Origin: Planctomycetota bacterium
GTDB taxonomy: Bacteria > Planctomycetota > Planctomycetia > Planctomycetales > Planctomycetaceae
Length of the DNA: 64,000 bases
Direction of reading: 5' to 3'
Assembly (NCBI GenBank): GCA_030836185.1
Contig: JAURQH010000031.1
Location: 1 to 64,000, forward strand
In this document: in pieces, positions 26,437-34,528 of the stretch
Numbering within the stretch: position 1 is the first letter of the stretch
Layout: each line of letters begins with the position of its first letter
The notes under the pieces: generated by a model
What the model was told of the DNA's origin: nothing
The model's database searches: none
Seen by the model: only the letters and a program-made list of their open reading frames with translations
Position numbers and translations under genes: made by a program

Positions 26437-27594
26437 CTATTCCTGTTCCAGAAATCGTACACAAACGCACGCAGTCACTTTGATTTCTTGTCCCGTAGGT
26501 TCGGGAAGGCCTGTGTCCTGATTCACTTTGAACACGACAATGTTGTCACTGTCTTGATGGGCGGCGAGGAGCCATTTGCCATCGGGAGTCAGATTGAAGT
26601 TACGAGGGATTTTCCCACCACTGGAAACAATCCCCACTTTTTCCAGCATGCCGGTGTTCTGATCAATCTTGAAGACGGCGATCGAGTTCGGTCCACGGTT
26701 CGAGACATAAACGAATTTTCCGTTGGGGTGGACTCTCACTTCGGCAGTCGAGTTTCCTTCCAGTGGTGTGTTATCAGGGACAGTTGAGATGGTTTGCAAG
26801 GGATTCAGGATGCCGCGTTCCGCATCGAATTCGTGTGCCGTGACTGAAAGGAGAATCTCATTGTTGTGATAAGCGTACTTGCCTGAAGGATGAAAGGCGA
26901 AGTGTCGCGGCCCACCACCCAATGGTGTTTTGACAAACGGACTTTCATTCGGCTTGAGCGAACCCGTATTCGGATCAAATCGATAGATCAGGACTTTATC
27001 GAGACCCAGGTCTGCCGCCACGGCAAAGTTATTTCCAGGATCGGTGTTGATGGAATGGGCGTGTGGCCCAGCTTGACGACGGGGATTGACGCTGGAGCCC
27101 TCATGTTGAATAAACGAACTCGCTTTGACTAGCGATCCGTCTTCTTTAAGCGGCAAGCAGACGACGCTTCCACCGCCATAGTTGGCTGCGAGAACATTCT
27201 TGCCGGTCGGATCAACAATCAAATGGCATGGTCCCGCACCGCCGGTCGATTGACCGTTGATCTTCGAGAGTTCTCCGGTTTTGGGATTGAGGTCATACCC
27301 GACAACTCCGCCTACAGGCTTGCCGTCGGTGTCGCTGACTTCACTGACGGCGTAGAGATGTTTGCCGTCGGGATGAATGGCGAGGAAAGACGGGTTCTTT
27401 GTTTCGGCAGCCACCGTTGCTTCCGAGAGTTTACCAGTCGATGTGTCAAATTCCGCTCGGTAAATCCCTTTGCTATCTGCTCGGGTGTAAGTCCCGAAAT
27501 AGACCCAAAGTTTCTCTCCGGCTACGGCAGTTGAGGCAACAGTCATCAGGCAGATCCCGGTGAAAAGGGACAAGAATGTTTTGTAGTTCAGCAT
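26437..27594 (-). CDS. Secreted lactonase family protein (6-phosphogluconolactonase/YbhE-like seven-bladed propeller)
   Basis: 385 aa. A signal peptide (LFTGICLMTVASTAVAG) is followed by repeated beta-propeller blades: YFGTYTRADSKGIYRAEFD, PSFLAIHPDGKHLYAVSE, GPCHLIVDPTGKNVLAANYG, PRHFAFHPSGKYAYHNNE and VRVHPNGKFVYVSNRGPNS. This is the lactonase PF10282 pattern. The cytoplasmic relatives hydrolyse 6-phosphogluconolactone; an exported version probably acts on other aldonolactones, which is inference. GGAG precedes the start. It is divergent from the gluconolactonase-like gene, so both may be regulated together from the 182-base spacer. Confidence 0.9.
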   Translation of the reverse strand: MLNYKTFLSLFTGICLMTVASTAVAGEKLWVYFGTYTRADSKGIYRAEFDTSTGKLSEATVAAETKNPSFLAIHPDGKHLYAVSEVSDTDGKPVGGVVGYDLNPKTGELSKINGQSTGGAGPCHLIVDPTGKNVLAANYGGGSVVCLPLKEDGSLVKASSFIQHEGSSVNPRRQAGPHAHSINTDPGNNFAVAADLGLDKVLIYRFDPNTGSLKPNESPFVKTPLGGGPRHFAFHPSGKYAYHNNEILLSVTAHEFDAERGILNPLQTISTVPDNTPLEGNSTAEVRVHPNGKFVYVSNRGPNSIAVFKIDQNTGMLEKVGIVSSGGKIPRNFNLTPDGKWLLAAHQDSDNIVVFKVNQDTGLPEPTGQEIKVTACVCVRFLEQE

Positions 27595-27776
27595 CGTGTT
27601 TCTCCAGAATAAGGTCTCTTGTATTTAACAGCCCAGAGGGAGGCGACTCAAGTGGCGATTTTCAATTTGTCACGATCTGCGATAGAGCCCATAAAACTGC
27701 TTGATTCACAACCTCTAGCAGTTCACTATCGACAGATAGATACCGGTACGCTTTTCACACACAATTGAGAACACCC

Positions 27777-28892
27777 ATGACAGAGACCATCAATTCCGAA
27801 AATCAGACTCCCAATGATAACAGTTTTAACCGACGTGCTTTCTTGACGGCTGCTCTCACCGGAGTCGCAGGCACCGCACTCGCTCGTGATTATGGTCCCG
27901 GAGCAGCTCCGGTTCACTACCCCGATCCCGACATCGTCTCGCTCGATGAGCGTTTCGATAAACTCAAGCTCGGCAACACTCCCATTCAGAGGATTCATAC
28001 CGGAACGCTGTGGGCAGAAGGACCTGCCTGGAATGGTGTCGGTCGCTACCTCTTGTGGAGCGACATCCCCAATAACTGTCAGATGCGATATCTCGAAGAA
28101 GATAATCATACCAGTGTTTTTCGTAGTCCTTCAGGCAACAGTAATGGTAATACGTTCGATTATCAGGGACGACAAATCTCCTGTCAGCATGGACCGAGAC
28201 GAGTCGTTCGTTACGAATATGACGGCAGTGTGACCGTGCTCGCTGATAAGTTTGAAGGTAAAGAGTTCAACGCTCCCAACGATGCGGTTGTCCATCCCGG
28301 TGATGGTTCGGTCTGGTTCACCGATCCCGGCTACGGCGGTCTGATGAACTACGAAGGAAACCGCTTGAAGACCGGTTCGGTACAACCCAATCAAAAAGAA
28401 GCCGTTTACCGGATCGATGCCGAGACCGGTAAGATCACCAAACTGACAGACGAGATTTTCAAACCGAATGGTTTGTGCTTCTCGAAGGACTACAAAAAAC
28501 TGTACGTGGCCGATACTGGTTCGTCTCATTACCCGGAGGCGGAGAAGGAAATCAAGGTTTGGGATATCGTCGATGGTAGCAAACTTAAAAACGGACGTAC
28601 GTTTGCTTCCATGAAAATGGAACTTGATGGCGAAGTGGTCGCCGGTCAAGCTGACGGCATTCGTTGTGACACCGAGGGCAACATCTGGTCGTCTGCCGGT
28701 TGGGTGGGTGAAGGGTATGATGGTGTGCATATCTTTGCTGGCGAAGATGGAGCACGCATCGGACAAATTCGCCTGCCGGAAATCTGCTCGAATGTTTGCT
28801 TCGGCGGGACGAAACGGAATCGATTGTTTATGACGGCCAGTCAATCTGTCTATAGTGTCTACACTGAAACGCAGGGAGCCCATATTAGTTAA
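27777..28892 (+). CDS. SMP-30/gluconolactonase family exported protein
   Basis: 371 aa from ATG 27777; a TTG four codons upstream is possible. The N terminus FNRRAFLTAALTGVAGTALA is Tat-like. The propeller domain shows GTLWAEGPAWNGVGRYLLWSD, EFNAPNDAVVHPGDGSVWFTD, EIFKPNGLCFSKDYKKLYVAD and QADGIRCDTEGNIWSS, with the Glu, Asn and Asp metal ligands of SMP-30 gluconolactonases. It would open sugar lactones in the periplasm. The divergent neighbour is another lactonase-type propeller, so the pair may process oxidised sugars together. Confidence 0.9.
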   Translation: MTETINSENQTPNDNSFNRRAFLTAALTGVAGTALARDYGPGAAPVHYPDPDIVSLDERFDKLKLGNTPIQRIHTGTLWAEGPAWNGVGRYLLWSDIPNNCQMRYLEEDNHTSVFRSPSGNSNGNTFDYQGRQISCQHGPRRVVRYEYDGSVTVLADKFEGKEFNAPNDAVVHPGDGSVWFTDPGYGGLMNYEGNRLKTGSVQPNQKEAVYRIDAETGKITKLTDEIFKPNGLCFSKDYKKLYVADTGSSHYPEAEKEIKVWDIVDGSKLKNGRTFASMKMELDGEVVAGQADGIRCDTEGNIWSSAGWVGEGYDGVHIFAGEDGARIGQIRLPEICSNVCFGGTKRNRLFMTASQSVYSVYTETQGAHIS

Positions 28893-28921
28893 GGATGACA
28901 ACAATTATCGTGCAAAGCGAT

Positions 28922-28973
28922 AAATCGACAACATAATCTTTGGCCGGTAGAACCGGCCCTACAAAACTGCGCT
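28922..28973 (+). repeat. GGCCGGT hairpin repeat, copy 1
   Basis: Contains TTGGCCGGTAGAACCGGCCC followed by TACAAAACTGCGCT. GGCCGGT and ACCGGCC form a perfect 7-bp stem with loop AGA. It matches copy 2 at 29347 over about 50 bases with scattered differences. Confidence 0.75.
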
Positions 28974-29346
28974 AGCTCCGCGGAGGGGTTTAATCCCATC
29001 ATATTCGCCATAGATCTGTTGGTCTGGTCTCTGGGGAAAACTGCGATGATCCTCGAAACGCCCTCGACATTCCCGAACACTGAATCGCCGTTTCAAGATT
29101 TGAAGATTTGGAGATTCGGGGACACACCTTGATCGAATCTTGACCGAATGTTGAATCAAATCTTCCCGAATCTTGATTCCGAATCTTGTGTACTCTTGAG
29201 CAAGTTGTTGGCACCGTTCACCTTGTGTCGATCTTCATTTTGTGAAGACGTGTGGTTTTTTGTGGTTGCGCATTTTCCACGTGACGCGAGATCGCCCCCG
29301 ATTTCACGTTGCAGTGGTCGTCATTGTTGAGCACGCTATGAGACAA

Positions 29347-29399
29347 AAACCGACAAAGGAATCCTTGGCCGGTGGAACCGGCCCTACAAAATCTGCGCT
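29347..29399 (+). repeat. GGCCGGT hairpin repeat, copy 2
   Basis: Same orientation as copy 1. The palindrome loop is GGA rather than AGA, and one extra T precedes CTGCGCT. The stem is conserved, so it may be a REP-like or structured dispersed element. Confidence 0.75.
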
Positions 29400-29576
29400 C
29401 GTACCTAGGCTGTGATGACGTTCAAATTGCCAAAGATCGAATCGCTGTCAGGCGAACCACGAACGGTAACTCTGGTAGATCGAGTTTGGCAAGACGAGTT
29501 TTGATCGCTGCATTCTTTGACGCCAACTCGCAGAGGGGCATAAGAAACGCAAAGGGTTCATTCTCTTCTTGGGTGG

Positions 29577-29599
29577 CACTGGCGGCTTGTCCGCCAGTG
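29577..29599. repeat. Perfect 9-bp palindrome CACTGGCGG/CCGCCAGTG
   Basis: CACTGGCGG, loop CTTGT, CCGCCAGTG. There is no T run after it, so it is not a typical terminator. Confidence 0.6.
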
Positions 29600-29956
29600 A
29601 GAAAAACACTCACGCAGCGGCGCAGAGAATAACGCAGAAAAAATAAGCGGGAAAAACTCGGGCGACAGGATGATTCATCATGCGGTTACGAATGGTGTTC
29701 ACCTCATGCCTCATACAATTCAACGATCATAGAAACATCTTGTGATTCCATCACCGGGCCGCTGTTGGACGGAAGTTTAGATATTGACTTATGGAGTGAC
29801 GTTGAACTCGGAAAATTCGGATTTCTGAAATATCTCAAAGATTTCTAGTGACCAATTCTCCCGGTCTTCGTTCTCTTTCTGTTAGTGGACCATCATCTCC
29901 GCCAAAAAGGCGGTGATCTGTTTGGTAGACCCCCAATCCCCTCTGGAGATGTACTC

Positions 29957-30613
29957 GTGAATTTGAAGAAAATGTCCCGTGTTGCAGTCGTGACCACACT
30001 TGTGTTGGGTGTGACAACCATTGTTTATTCTTTTCCAAGATTGCCGAGAGAAATTGCTCTCTGGATGCAGCCCCCCATTGATCCCCCTGAGTCTTCTCTT
30101 GGGTTCCTGAGCAACGGTCCCAACAGTAACGCCGGCGCACTGTTTCCAGCGGCTGAAGATTTCAGTATTACAGATTCATCCACACCAACTCAGTTGGGAT
30201 GGCAAGGTTTCTATTCGTATGATACCCCTGCTGGTGATCTCACGCCGCGCTGGTTTCAAATTCGCATTTGAAAAACAGCCCCCAATGGACTACCTAAGAC
30301 GCAGATTTACACTCTGAATCGATACGTATCAGTGAGCAACTCAGGGACAACCAATGCCTATGGTGAACCCATCTATTTCTACAATACGACACTCCCAAAT
30401 GTGTCCACATTGGTTCCTGGCAATTACTGGGTGTCGATTGTGGAAAATGATCCTGAGACCGACCTTGCTTGGTGGTAGTCCGATTCAGATAACACTGATA
30501 TTAATCCCGATCTGAATCATCAGATCGCGTTCCGAAATGATGTGAACTCCCCGTGGCAGTTCTTTTACGAAGCCCATGCTGCTGCGTTCTTGGTCAAAGG
30601 CAATGTCAAATAA
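29957..30613 (+). pseudogene. Secreted-protein gene broken by two in-frame stop codons
   Basis: One reading frame runs from GTG 29957 (GGAG nine bases upstream; ATG also at 29972) to TAA 30611-30613, interrupted by TGA 30269-30271 and TAG 30476-30478. Between and after the stops the frame stays clearly coding: NGLPKTQIYTLNRYVSVSN, NYWVSIVENDPETDLAWW and HQIAFRNDVNSPWQFFYEA. Both stops could arise from TGG by one G-to-A change; the second follows two TGG codons. The product would have a signal peptide (VAVVTTLVLGVTTIVYS) and be 218 residues. No family was recognised. A strong terminator follows, showing the original gene end. Confidence 0.8.
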
Positions 30614-30622
30614 GCCGTCTCT

Positions 30623-30671
30623 CAAAGGGGTTCCGTGATAGAAGGGAACCCCTTTGTGCTGGTTTATTTTT
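30623..30671 (+). terminator. Terminator after the broken gene
   Basis: CAAAGGGGTTCC pairs perfectly with GGAACCCCTTTG over a 10-base loop. The T-rich tail (GGTTTATTTTT) begins a few bases later, so termination strength is uncertain. Confidence 0.7.
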
Positions 30672-30726
30672 GAAGGTTTTGTGACTGCTCTTTAGGCGAT
30701 CTCATTTTTCAACGAAAGGCATCGCA

Positions 30727-31074
30727 ATGAAGTCAATCTACACTTTACGAATTCTCGCCATGTTGGCGATTTGTTCTGTCATCACTATCGAAAACACAGT
30801 CTTGGCGAATGGGGCATGCGACAATGCATGCTTCAATAGCTTGGTGAACTGCCGAAACACTGCCAATCAAGACTATAATCGATGTGTCAATGCGTTGAAC
30901 CCACGCACAACAGCAGGCATTAACGCGTGTGCAAATTTATTGAACCAAACCCGGCAGGTCTGCAATTCGCTGGCAAATTCCTGCTTGGGGTTGTGTGAAA
31001 CTCAAGAGATATTTTTAGAGGACGCTCGTGAATTGGTCAGAGAACATATCGAGTGTGGCCGTGAGGGTGATTGA
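30727..31074 (+). CDS. Small secreted Cys-containing protein
   Basis: 115 aa. A signal peptide (ILAMLAICSVITIENTVLA) is followed by regularly spaced cysteines: CDNACFNSLVNC, YNRCVNALN, NACANLLNQTRQVC, NSCLGLCET and HIECG. The CxxxC and CxxxxxxC spacing on helical sequence suggests a disulfide-stapled helical bundle. No family was recognised. It is followed by a second gene of similar design. GAAAGG lies upstream of the ATG. Confidence 0.65.
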   Translation: MKSIYTLRILAMLAICSVITIENTVLANGACDNACFNSLVNCRNTANQDYNRCVNALNPRTTAGINACANLLNQTRQVCNSLANSCLGLCETQEIFLEDARELVREHIECGREGD

Positions 31075-31190
31075 CGGTTTTGTATACGGCACATGTTTTT
31101 GCAGTTAAGCGATGAAGGGGAGTCATCCGAGATCAGATTCTGTCATGTTGGCAGAACTGTTGCCCCTCGTAATGTGAAGGAGAAGGATTT

Positions 31191-31487
31191 ATGAAAGTTG
31201 TTTTATTGTCGCGGATTGCCGCGATGGCATTTACTCTTGCCGCGTTGGTTTGGCAGCCGACTGTAGAGGCGGCTCCGAGTGGTTGCGACCGCATCTGTGA
31301 TCGCCAGAAATCGAATTGCTACTACAATGCCAGACTTCGTCGTTTGGCACACATCGAGAACTGCAAAGAAGTTCGTGGTGGCTCTTGCCCTGCATCTCGA
31401 AGGGAATTTTTCCGAGAATTACAGATTGATGAGCAAATTATCTGTAATCATCAGTACTTCGAATGCCACTTCGGCTGTCGTCTTTAG
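31191..31487 (+). CDS. Small secreted Cys-containing protein, possible paralogue
   Basis: 98 aa. A signal peptide (IAAMAFTLAALVWQPTVEA) precedes CDRICDRQKSNCYYNARL, then ENCKEVRGGSC, QIICNHQYFECHFGC. The first block (CDxxCxxxxxxC) resembles CDNACFNSLVNC of the gene upstream, so the two are likely diverged duplicates or members of one family. AAGGAGAAGGA precedes the ATG and a terminator follows the stop. Function unknown. Confidence 0.68.
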   Translation: MKVVLLSRIAAMAFTLAALVWQPTVEAAPSGCDRICDRQKSNCYYNARLRRLAHIENCKEVRGGSCPASRREFFRELQIDEQIICNHQYFECHFGCRL

Positions 31488-31793
31488 TTGACCGACAGTC
31501 TATTTGAAACCGATGATACACTCGGCCTCTTCAACTGAGGTCGAGTGTTTTTTTGCTATGATATCGCATAAGCAATTGGGGATATTCTCGTGCGGTCAAC
31601 AATATTTAGCCCGGGGATCTTTCAGTCACGGCATCTTGGTAACGATTGAATCCGTACGGCTGTCATCCTCGTTCGTCAATCAGGATTCTTTCATATTACA
31701 CTGGTGGGACGTGAGTTGAACATGAGAGAGATGGGTGGCCCATCTACTTAAAATTGTCATTGTCCCAACTGTTCGCGAACACTCTCGCTTATC
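31488..31793. other. Intergenic region
   Basis: About 300 bases. After the terminator at 31518-31554 nothing further is recognised; short open frames lack start signals. The convergent DUF2063-like gene ends at its right border. Confidence 0.5.
31518..31554 (+). terminator. Rho-independent terminator of the small Cys-protein gene
   Basis: ACACTCGGCCTC pairs with GAGGTCGAGTGT (12 bp, one G-U) over a seven-base loop and runs into seven T residues. Confidence 0.92.
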
Positions 31794-32672
31794 CTATCTT
31801 GTTAGGCTCTCAAGCCCCACAAAATAACCTGCGGCGGCCCAGCGTTCGAACCACTCCTGCAGATGTTCCTGCATTTCGTTCCCCCAATGTTCGGCAGCGC
31901 GGTCGAGAATTGAGCCTATCGATTCGTCTGTGCAATTCACCAATTCTTGGAGGATGCAATATTCGGCTTCGGAGACAGCAACACGCCGTACCACATATTG
32001 GCGGCGTGTCATCACCAATCTGGTGAGTGTGGGAGCGGGCAGGGGGGGGGATTCGTGTTTCTTACGGACAGCCGTTGCGTATTCGTGTATCGGAAAGCGG
32101 AATTCATCCAGTCGCAGACAGGGAGCGGGTACGAGTCGGCACATCGTAAATTGTTCGGGCGTAAGTGACTGCAAGTTCTCGGAGGTCAAAGCTTCAATCT
32201 TTTCCGTTCCCGGGCCATTAAAGATTTCGCTGTAGTGCCATTCCAGGCGAGCAAGATCAATCAGGAAATCGGCCCACCCCAATTCGCCAGCATCGGATGG
32301 CTTTGTCTGTTCGAGGAAACTGGGGAACTGTCGGCCAAGGTCAGATAGTGTGTAACTGGTCGAGGAGAATTGATGCAGATAAGAGAATGCAAACGAGTCA
32401 AACGTATCTGCCCCCAAAGCGTGTTTCACGGCCGGGAATTCTTCCCCCAGACATTCTATCAGTCGTGCATAGTACGCATTGCCGTAGACTTCAATTTTGG
32501 AAATTGAGTCGAGCTGACTCGACGCGGGTACGACTGATTCGATTTCTTCAGGGGTGAGCGTGATGTGGTCCTGTGCGCCGAGAATTCCTGCCGAGACACC
32601 ATTTGGGTGTGTGATGACCGACTGTAACCAGGTCTGTAAAGACTGTAATGATCGTGAAGTCTGCTCGTTCAT
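31794..32672 (-). CDS. DUF2063-like protein, BufC/HvfC-type partner of the MNIO enzyme
   Basis: 292 aa. The N-terminal half matches the DUF2063 (putative DNA-binding, PF09836) pattern: [12 protein letters not shown], then [38 protein letters not shown] and [21 protein letters not shown]. In bufferin and related loci this family is the recognition partner that delivers the precursor peptide to the DUF692 enzyme; the DNA-binding label is historical. The start overlaps the stop of the DUF692 gene by four bases (ATGA), so both are made together. The C-terminal 100 residues are less conserved in appearance. Confidence 0.82.
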   Translation of the reverse strand: MNEQTSRSLQSLQTWLQSVITHPNGVSAGILGAQDHITLTPEEIESVVPASSQLDSISKIEVYGNAYYARLIECLGEEFPAVKHALGADTFDSFAFSYLHQFSSTSYTLSDLGRQFPSFLEQTKPSDAGELGWADFLIDLARLEWHYSEIFNGPGTEKIEALTSENLQSLTPEQFTMCRLVPAPCLRLDEFRFPIHEYATAVRKKHESPPLPAPTLTRLVMTRRQYVVRRVAVSEAEYCILQELVNCTDESIGSILDRAAEHWGNEMQEHLQEWFERWAAAGYFVGLESLTR

Positions 32673-33598
32673 TCCGCTTCTGACCCCACATAATAGTTGA
32701 TGGGATGCGGGACGGAGTTTGTTTGATCGGTGGCGGTTTGATCGGAAGTGTTCAGCTCCTCGACTTCCTTCTCAGCGAGAAAATCACGAGCTTTCAGTAC
32801 CTCGGCGTGCATCTCGTCGAACGAGGGGATGTTGGCATCCCATTCGAGCAATGTGGAGACGCCGCCCGTTAATTCGTGAGCTTTTTTGTACAAGGCCCAC
32901 ACTTCGTCAATCACTCGGCCATCGTGTGTATCGATGCAATGTGTTCCACAATTGAGATGGCCGGCCAAATGAAACTGCACGACTCGTTCATGTGGCAGCG
33001 ATTGAAGAAACTCGTACGGATCGAACTCGTGATTGTACGCGGAGACATAGACGTTATTCACATCGAGTAGCAAACCGCAATCGGCCTCTTCTGACATGCG
33101 GGAGATGAACTCCCACTCGCTCATCGTTGAATCCTGAAACGTGATGTAACTGCTTGGGTTTTCGAGAACCAGCGGACGTTCCAACACTTCCTGGACTGTC
33201 TTGATGCGTTGGACGATGTGCGAAAGTGATTCTTCATTGAAGGGGATCGGTAGCAGATCGTGTGAATTTTTCCCGGCGACACCGGTCCAGCAAACGTGAT
33301 CAGAGACCCAAACTGCGTTGATCTCTCCCGCCAGTTTTTTCAATTTCAGCAGGTAATCGTGGTTAAGAGGGTCGGTGCTTCCAATGGATAAGGACACGCC
33401 GTGCATGACGACCGGGTAACGCTCTGCGACCTGATCGAGAATGTCGCGGGGCCGTCCCTGCGAATCCATAAAGTTTTCTGAGATGATCTCGAACCAATCG
33501 ACGTTAGGCCAAGTTTCAAGGATGTGACTGAAATGCACATGGCGCAGTCCGACTCCCAGCCCAAGATTGGGGAAACCGAGTCGTGTTTCGGATGGCAT
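32669..33598 (-). CDS. DUF692 MNIO (multinuclear non-heme iron-dependent oxidase) enzyme, BufB-like
   Basis: 309 aa. The start at 33598 is fixed by GAGGAG eight bases upstream; an open frame runs on to 33805 but reads through tandem repeats and into the precursor gene. TIM-barrel DUF692 blocks with metal ligands: [89 protein letters not shown] and [17 protein letters not shown] enzymes oxidatively modify cysteines in ribosomal peptides; BufB makes copper-binding thiooxazole-type groups. Here the Cys-rich protein just upstream is the natural substrate candidate. Confidence 0.9.
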   Translation of the reverse strand: MPSETRLGFPNLGLGVGLRHVHFSHILETWPNVDWFEIISENFMDSQGRPRDILDQVAERYPVVMHGVSLSIGSTDPLNHDYLLKLKKLAGEINAVWVSDHVCWTGVAGKNSHDLLPIPFNEESLSHIVQRIKTVQEVLERPLVLENPSSYITFQDSTMSEWEFISRMSEEADCGLLLDVNNVYVSAYNHEFDPYEFLQSLPHERVVQFHLAGHLNCGTHCIDTHDGRVIDEVWALYKKAHELTGGVSTLLEWDANIPSFDEMHAEVLKARDFLAEKEVEELNTSDQTATDQTNSVPHPINYYVGSEAE

Positions 33599-33606
33599 GG
33601 TCATTA

Positions 33607-33612
33607 CTCCTC
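33607..33612 (-). promoter_or_regulatory. Shine-Dalgarno site that decides the DUF692 start
   Basis: GAGGAG on the minus strand, eight bases before ATG 33598. It sits too close to the ATG at 33604 to serve that codon. Confidence 0.7.
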
Positions 33613-33626
33613 GAGTCACACAGAAA

Positions 33627-33669
33627 ACGGGACCGCGGCTGTTAACAGAGTGTTCAGCCTTGGTCCCGT
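33627..33669 (-). promoter_or_regulatory. Terminator-like hairpin (possible attenuator) between precursor and enzyme genes
   Basis: On the transcribed strand ACGGGACC pairs with GGTCCCGT, enclosing an inner hairpin GGCTGAACA/TGTT-AACAGCC type with loop CTC and a two-base bulge. Its 3' side is followed by TTTCTG, a short T-rich tail. The position favours partial termination or RNA processing that would raise precursor over enzyme. Confidence 0.5.
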
Positions 33670-33716
33670 GTCGATTCACAGTCCCGTGTCGATTCACAGT
33701 CCCGTGTCGATTCACA
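33663..33716. repeat. Three exact tandem copies of an 18-bp unit
   Basis: Unit GTCCCGTGTCGATTCACA at 33663-33680, 33681-33698 and 33699-33716, with no differences. It lies 18 bases after the precursor stop. The first unit (closest to the enzyme gene) shares its GTCCCGT with the adjacent hairpin, so each unit offers an alternative pairing partner. Confidence 0.95.
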
Positions 33717-33734
33717 ATTGTGAGACCAGGCTGA

Positions 33735-34199
33735 TCAGCTCGCCTTGGCGGGAGCTTCACCAAACGCTTTTTCCGCTTCGGTCCATTTGGCTTCCATGTT
33801 CTCACGCGCGGTTTCCCAGGCGTTGTCCATTAAGGGGACTGCACAGTGACCGTGCGTTTTACATTCGTTGGCAAGCGGGTTCTCACCACATCCGCCTTGT
33901 CCTTTACACTCATTCATGCCAGCACAACCATGATGCCAGGCTTCGGTGGCACAGGTTCCTTGTCCGCGGCAGTCGTGACCTGCTGACTTGCAGTCATTCA
34001 AACCACGGCAGGCGTGAGCGGCCACTTCCATGGTTTCTCCGTCACCGCCTGCGTCGGTTGTGGAACTTCCTTCACCTCCACCGGTCGGTGTTTCGGAGGT
34101 TGTGCCATCACATCCGATGGTTGTTCCTGCGACGAGTCCCCCCAGTGCTGCCACTGACCATTTACTGAAATCTCTACGATTCAAACTGTTGCGTTTCAT
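33735..34199 (-). CDS. Cys-rich Tat-exported putative lipoprotein, candidate bufferin-type RiPP precursor
   Basis: 154 aa. The N terminus [20 protein letters not shown] carries a twin-arginine motif and ends in TIGC, a weak lipobox. A Ser/Gly/Asp-rich linker follows, then a core with nine cysteines in repeated contexts: [34 protein letters not shown] and ECKTHGHC, followed by a helical tail. CxGxNxCKGxG repeats are seen in the second class of bufferin precursors, which are modified by MNIO enzymes and sequester copper. Its position directly upstream of DUF692 and DUF2063 genes supports this. Modification and metal are inferred. Confidence 0.82.
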   Translation of the reverse strand: MKRNSLNRRDFSKWSVAALGGLVAGTTIGCDGTTSETPTGGGEGSSTTDAGGDGETMEVAAHACRGLNDCKSAGHDCRGQGTCATEAWHHGCAGMNECKGQGGCGENPLANECKTHGHCAVPLMDNAWETARENMEAKWTEAEKAFGEAPAKAS

Positions 34200-34528
34200 G
34201 GATTGTCCTTCTTGAAATGTTCGATTGAGCCTGAATTGTACTCACTGAATATGGAATTATCACTTTCTGAAAATGGAGATCCGTATCTCAGCTTACAACT
34301 GACGCAAAACCATCGTCTTATTCATTATGGCGGTCGCCCTTGGAAACGTCCACTGTGACGTATCTCGCATTTAGGTATGGGGATACGTTGTTTTTGGTTC
34401 CTTTCGTCGATTCTCAGAATTTCAATATTTAGGTTCAGCCGAGTGTCAAAATATGCCGATTTTAATGATTGTAGCAAACCTCGCGCAGAGGTTCTGCGAT
34501 CAATGGAAACCTGAAAAAGGGGCGCGCG
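34200..34528. other. Divergent intergenic region between the bufferin-like locus and the SLBB gene
   Basis: About 330 bases that must contain promoters for both directions. It is AT-richer than its surroundings. No confident -10/-35 pair or operator palindrome was found by eye. Confidence 0.5.

Larger units (their letters stand above)
28893..29956. other. Gene-poor 1-kb region with hairpin repeats and imperfect direct repeats
   Basis: No supported gene. It holds two copies of a GGCCGGT-palindrome repeat, a CACTGGCGG palindrome, a CTCACGCAGCGGCGCAGAG string, and an imperfect run of CGAATCTTGA-like units at about 29130-29195. Open frames here are short and lack start signals. It looks like decayed accessory DNA. 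Confidence 0.6.

Noticed and set aside
28131-28904. 257-codon minus-strand open frame opposite the gluconolactonase-like gene
   Set aside because: It lies wholly antisense to a clear propeller gene and has no recognisable domain or start signal.
30269-30271. Selenocysteine at the in-frame TGA
   Set aside because: A second in-frame stop is TAG, no SECIS-like hairpin directly follows the TGA, and the context gives no selenoprotein family.
33663-33716. Possible CRISPR array
   Set aside because: The 18-bp units are directly adjacent with no spacers, and no cas genes are present.
33599-33805. Extension of the DUF692 protein through the tandem repeats (adds repeated VNRHGT units)
   Set aside because: It overlaps the precursor gene by about 70 bases and has no ribosome site, while GAGGAG with correct spacing sits before ATG 33598, where family similarity begins.
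33524-34168. 214-codon plus-strand open frame across the bufferin-like locus
   Set aside because: It is opposite the Cys-rich precursor; its Arg/His/Cys-rich sequence is what antisense of Cys/Gly codons would give.
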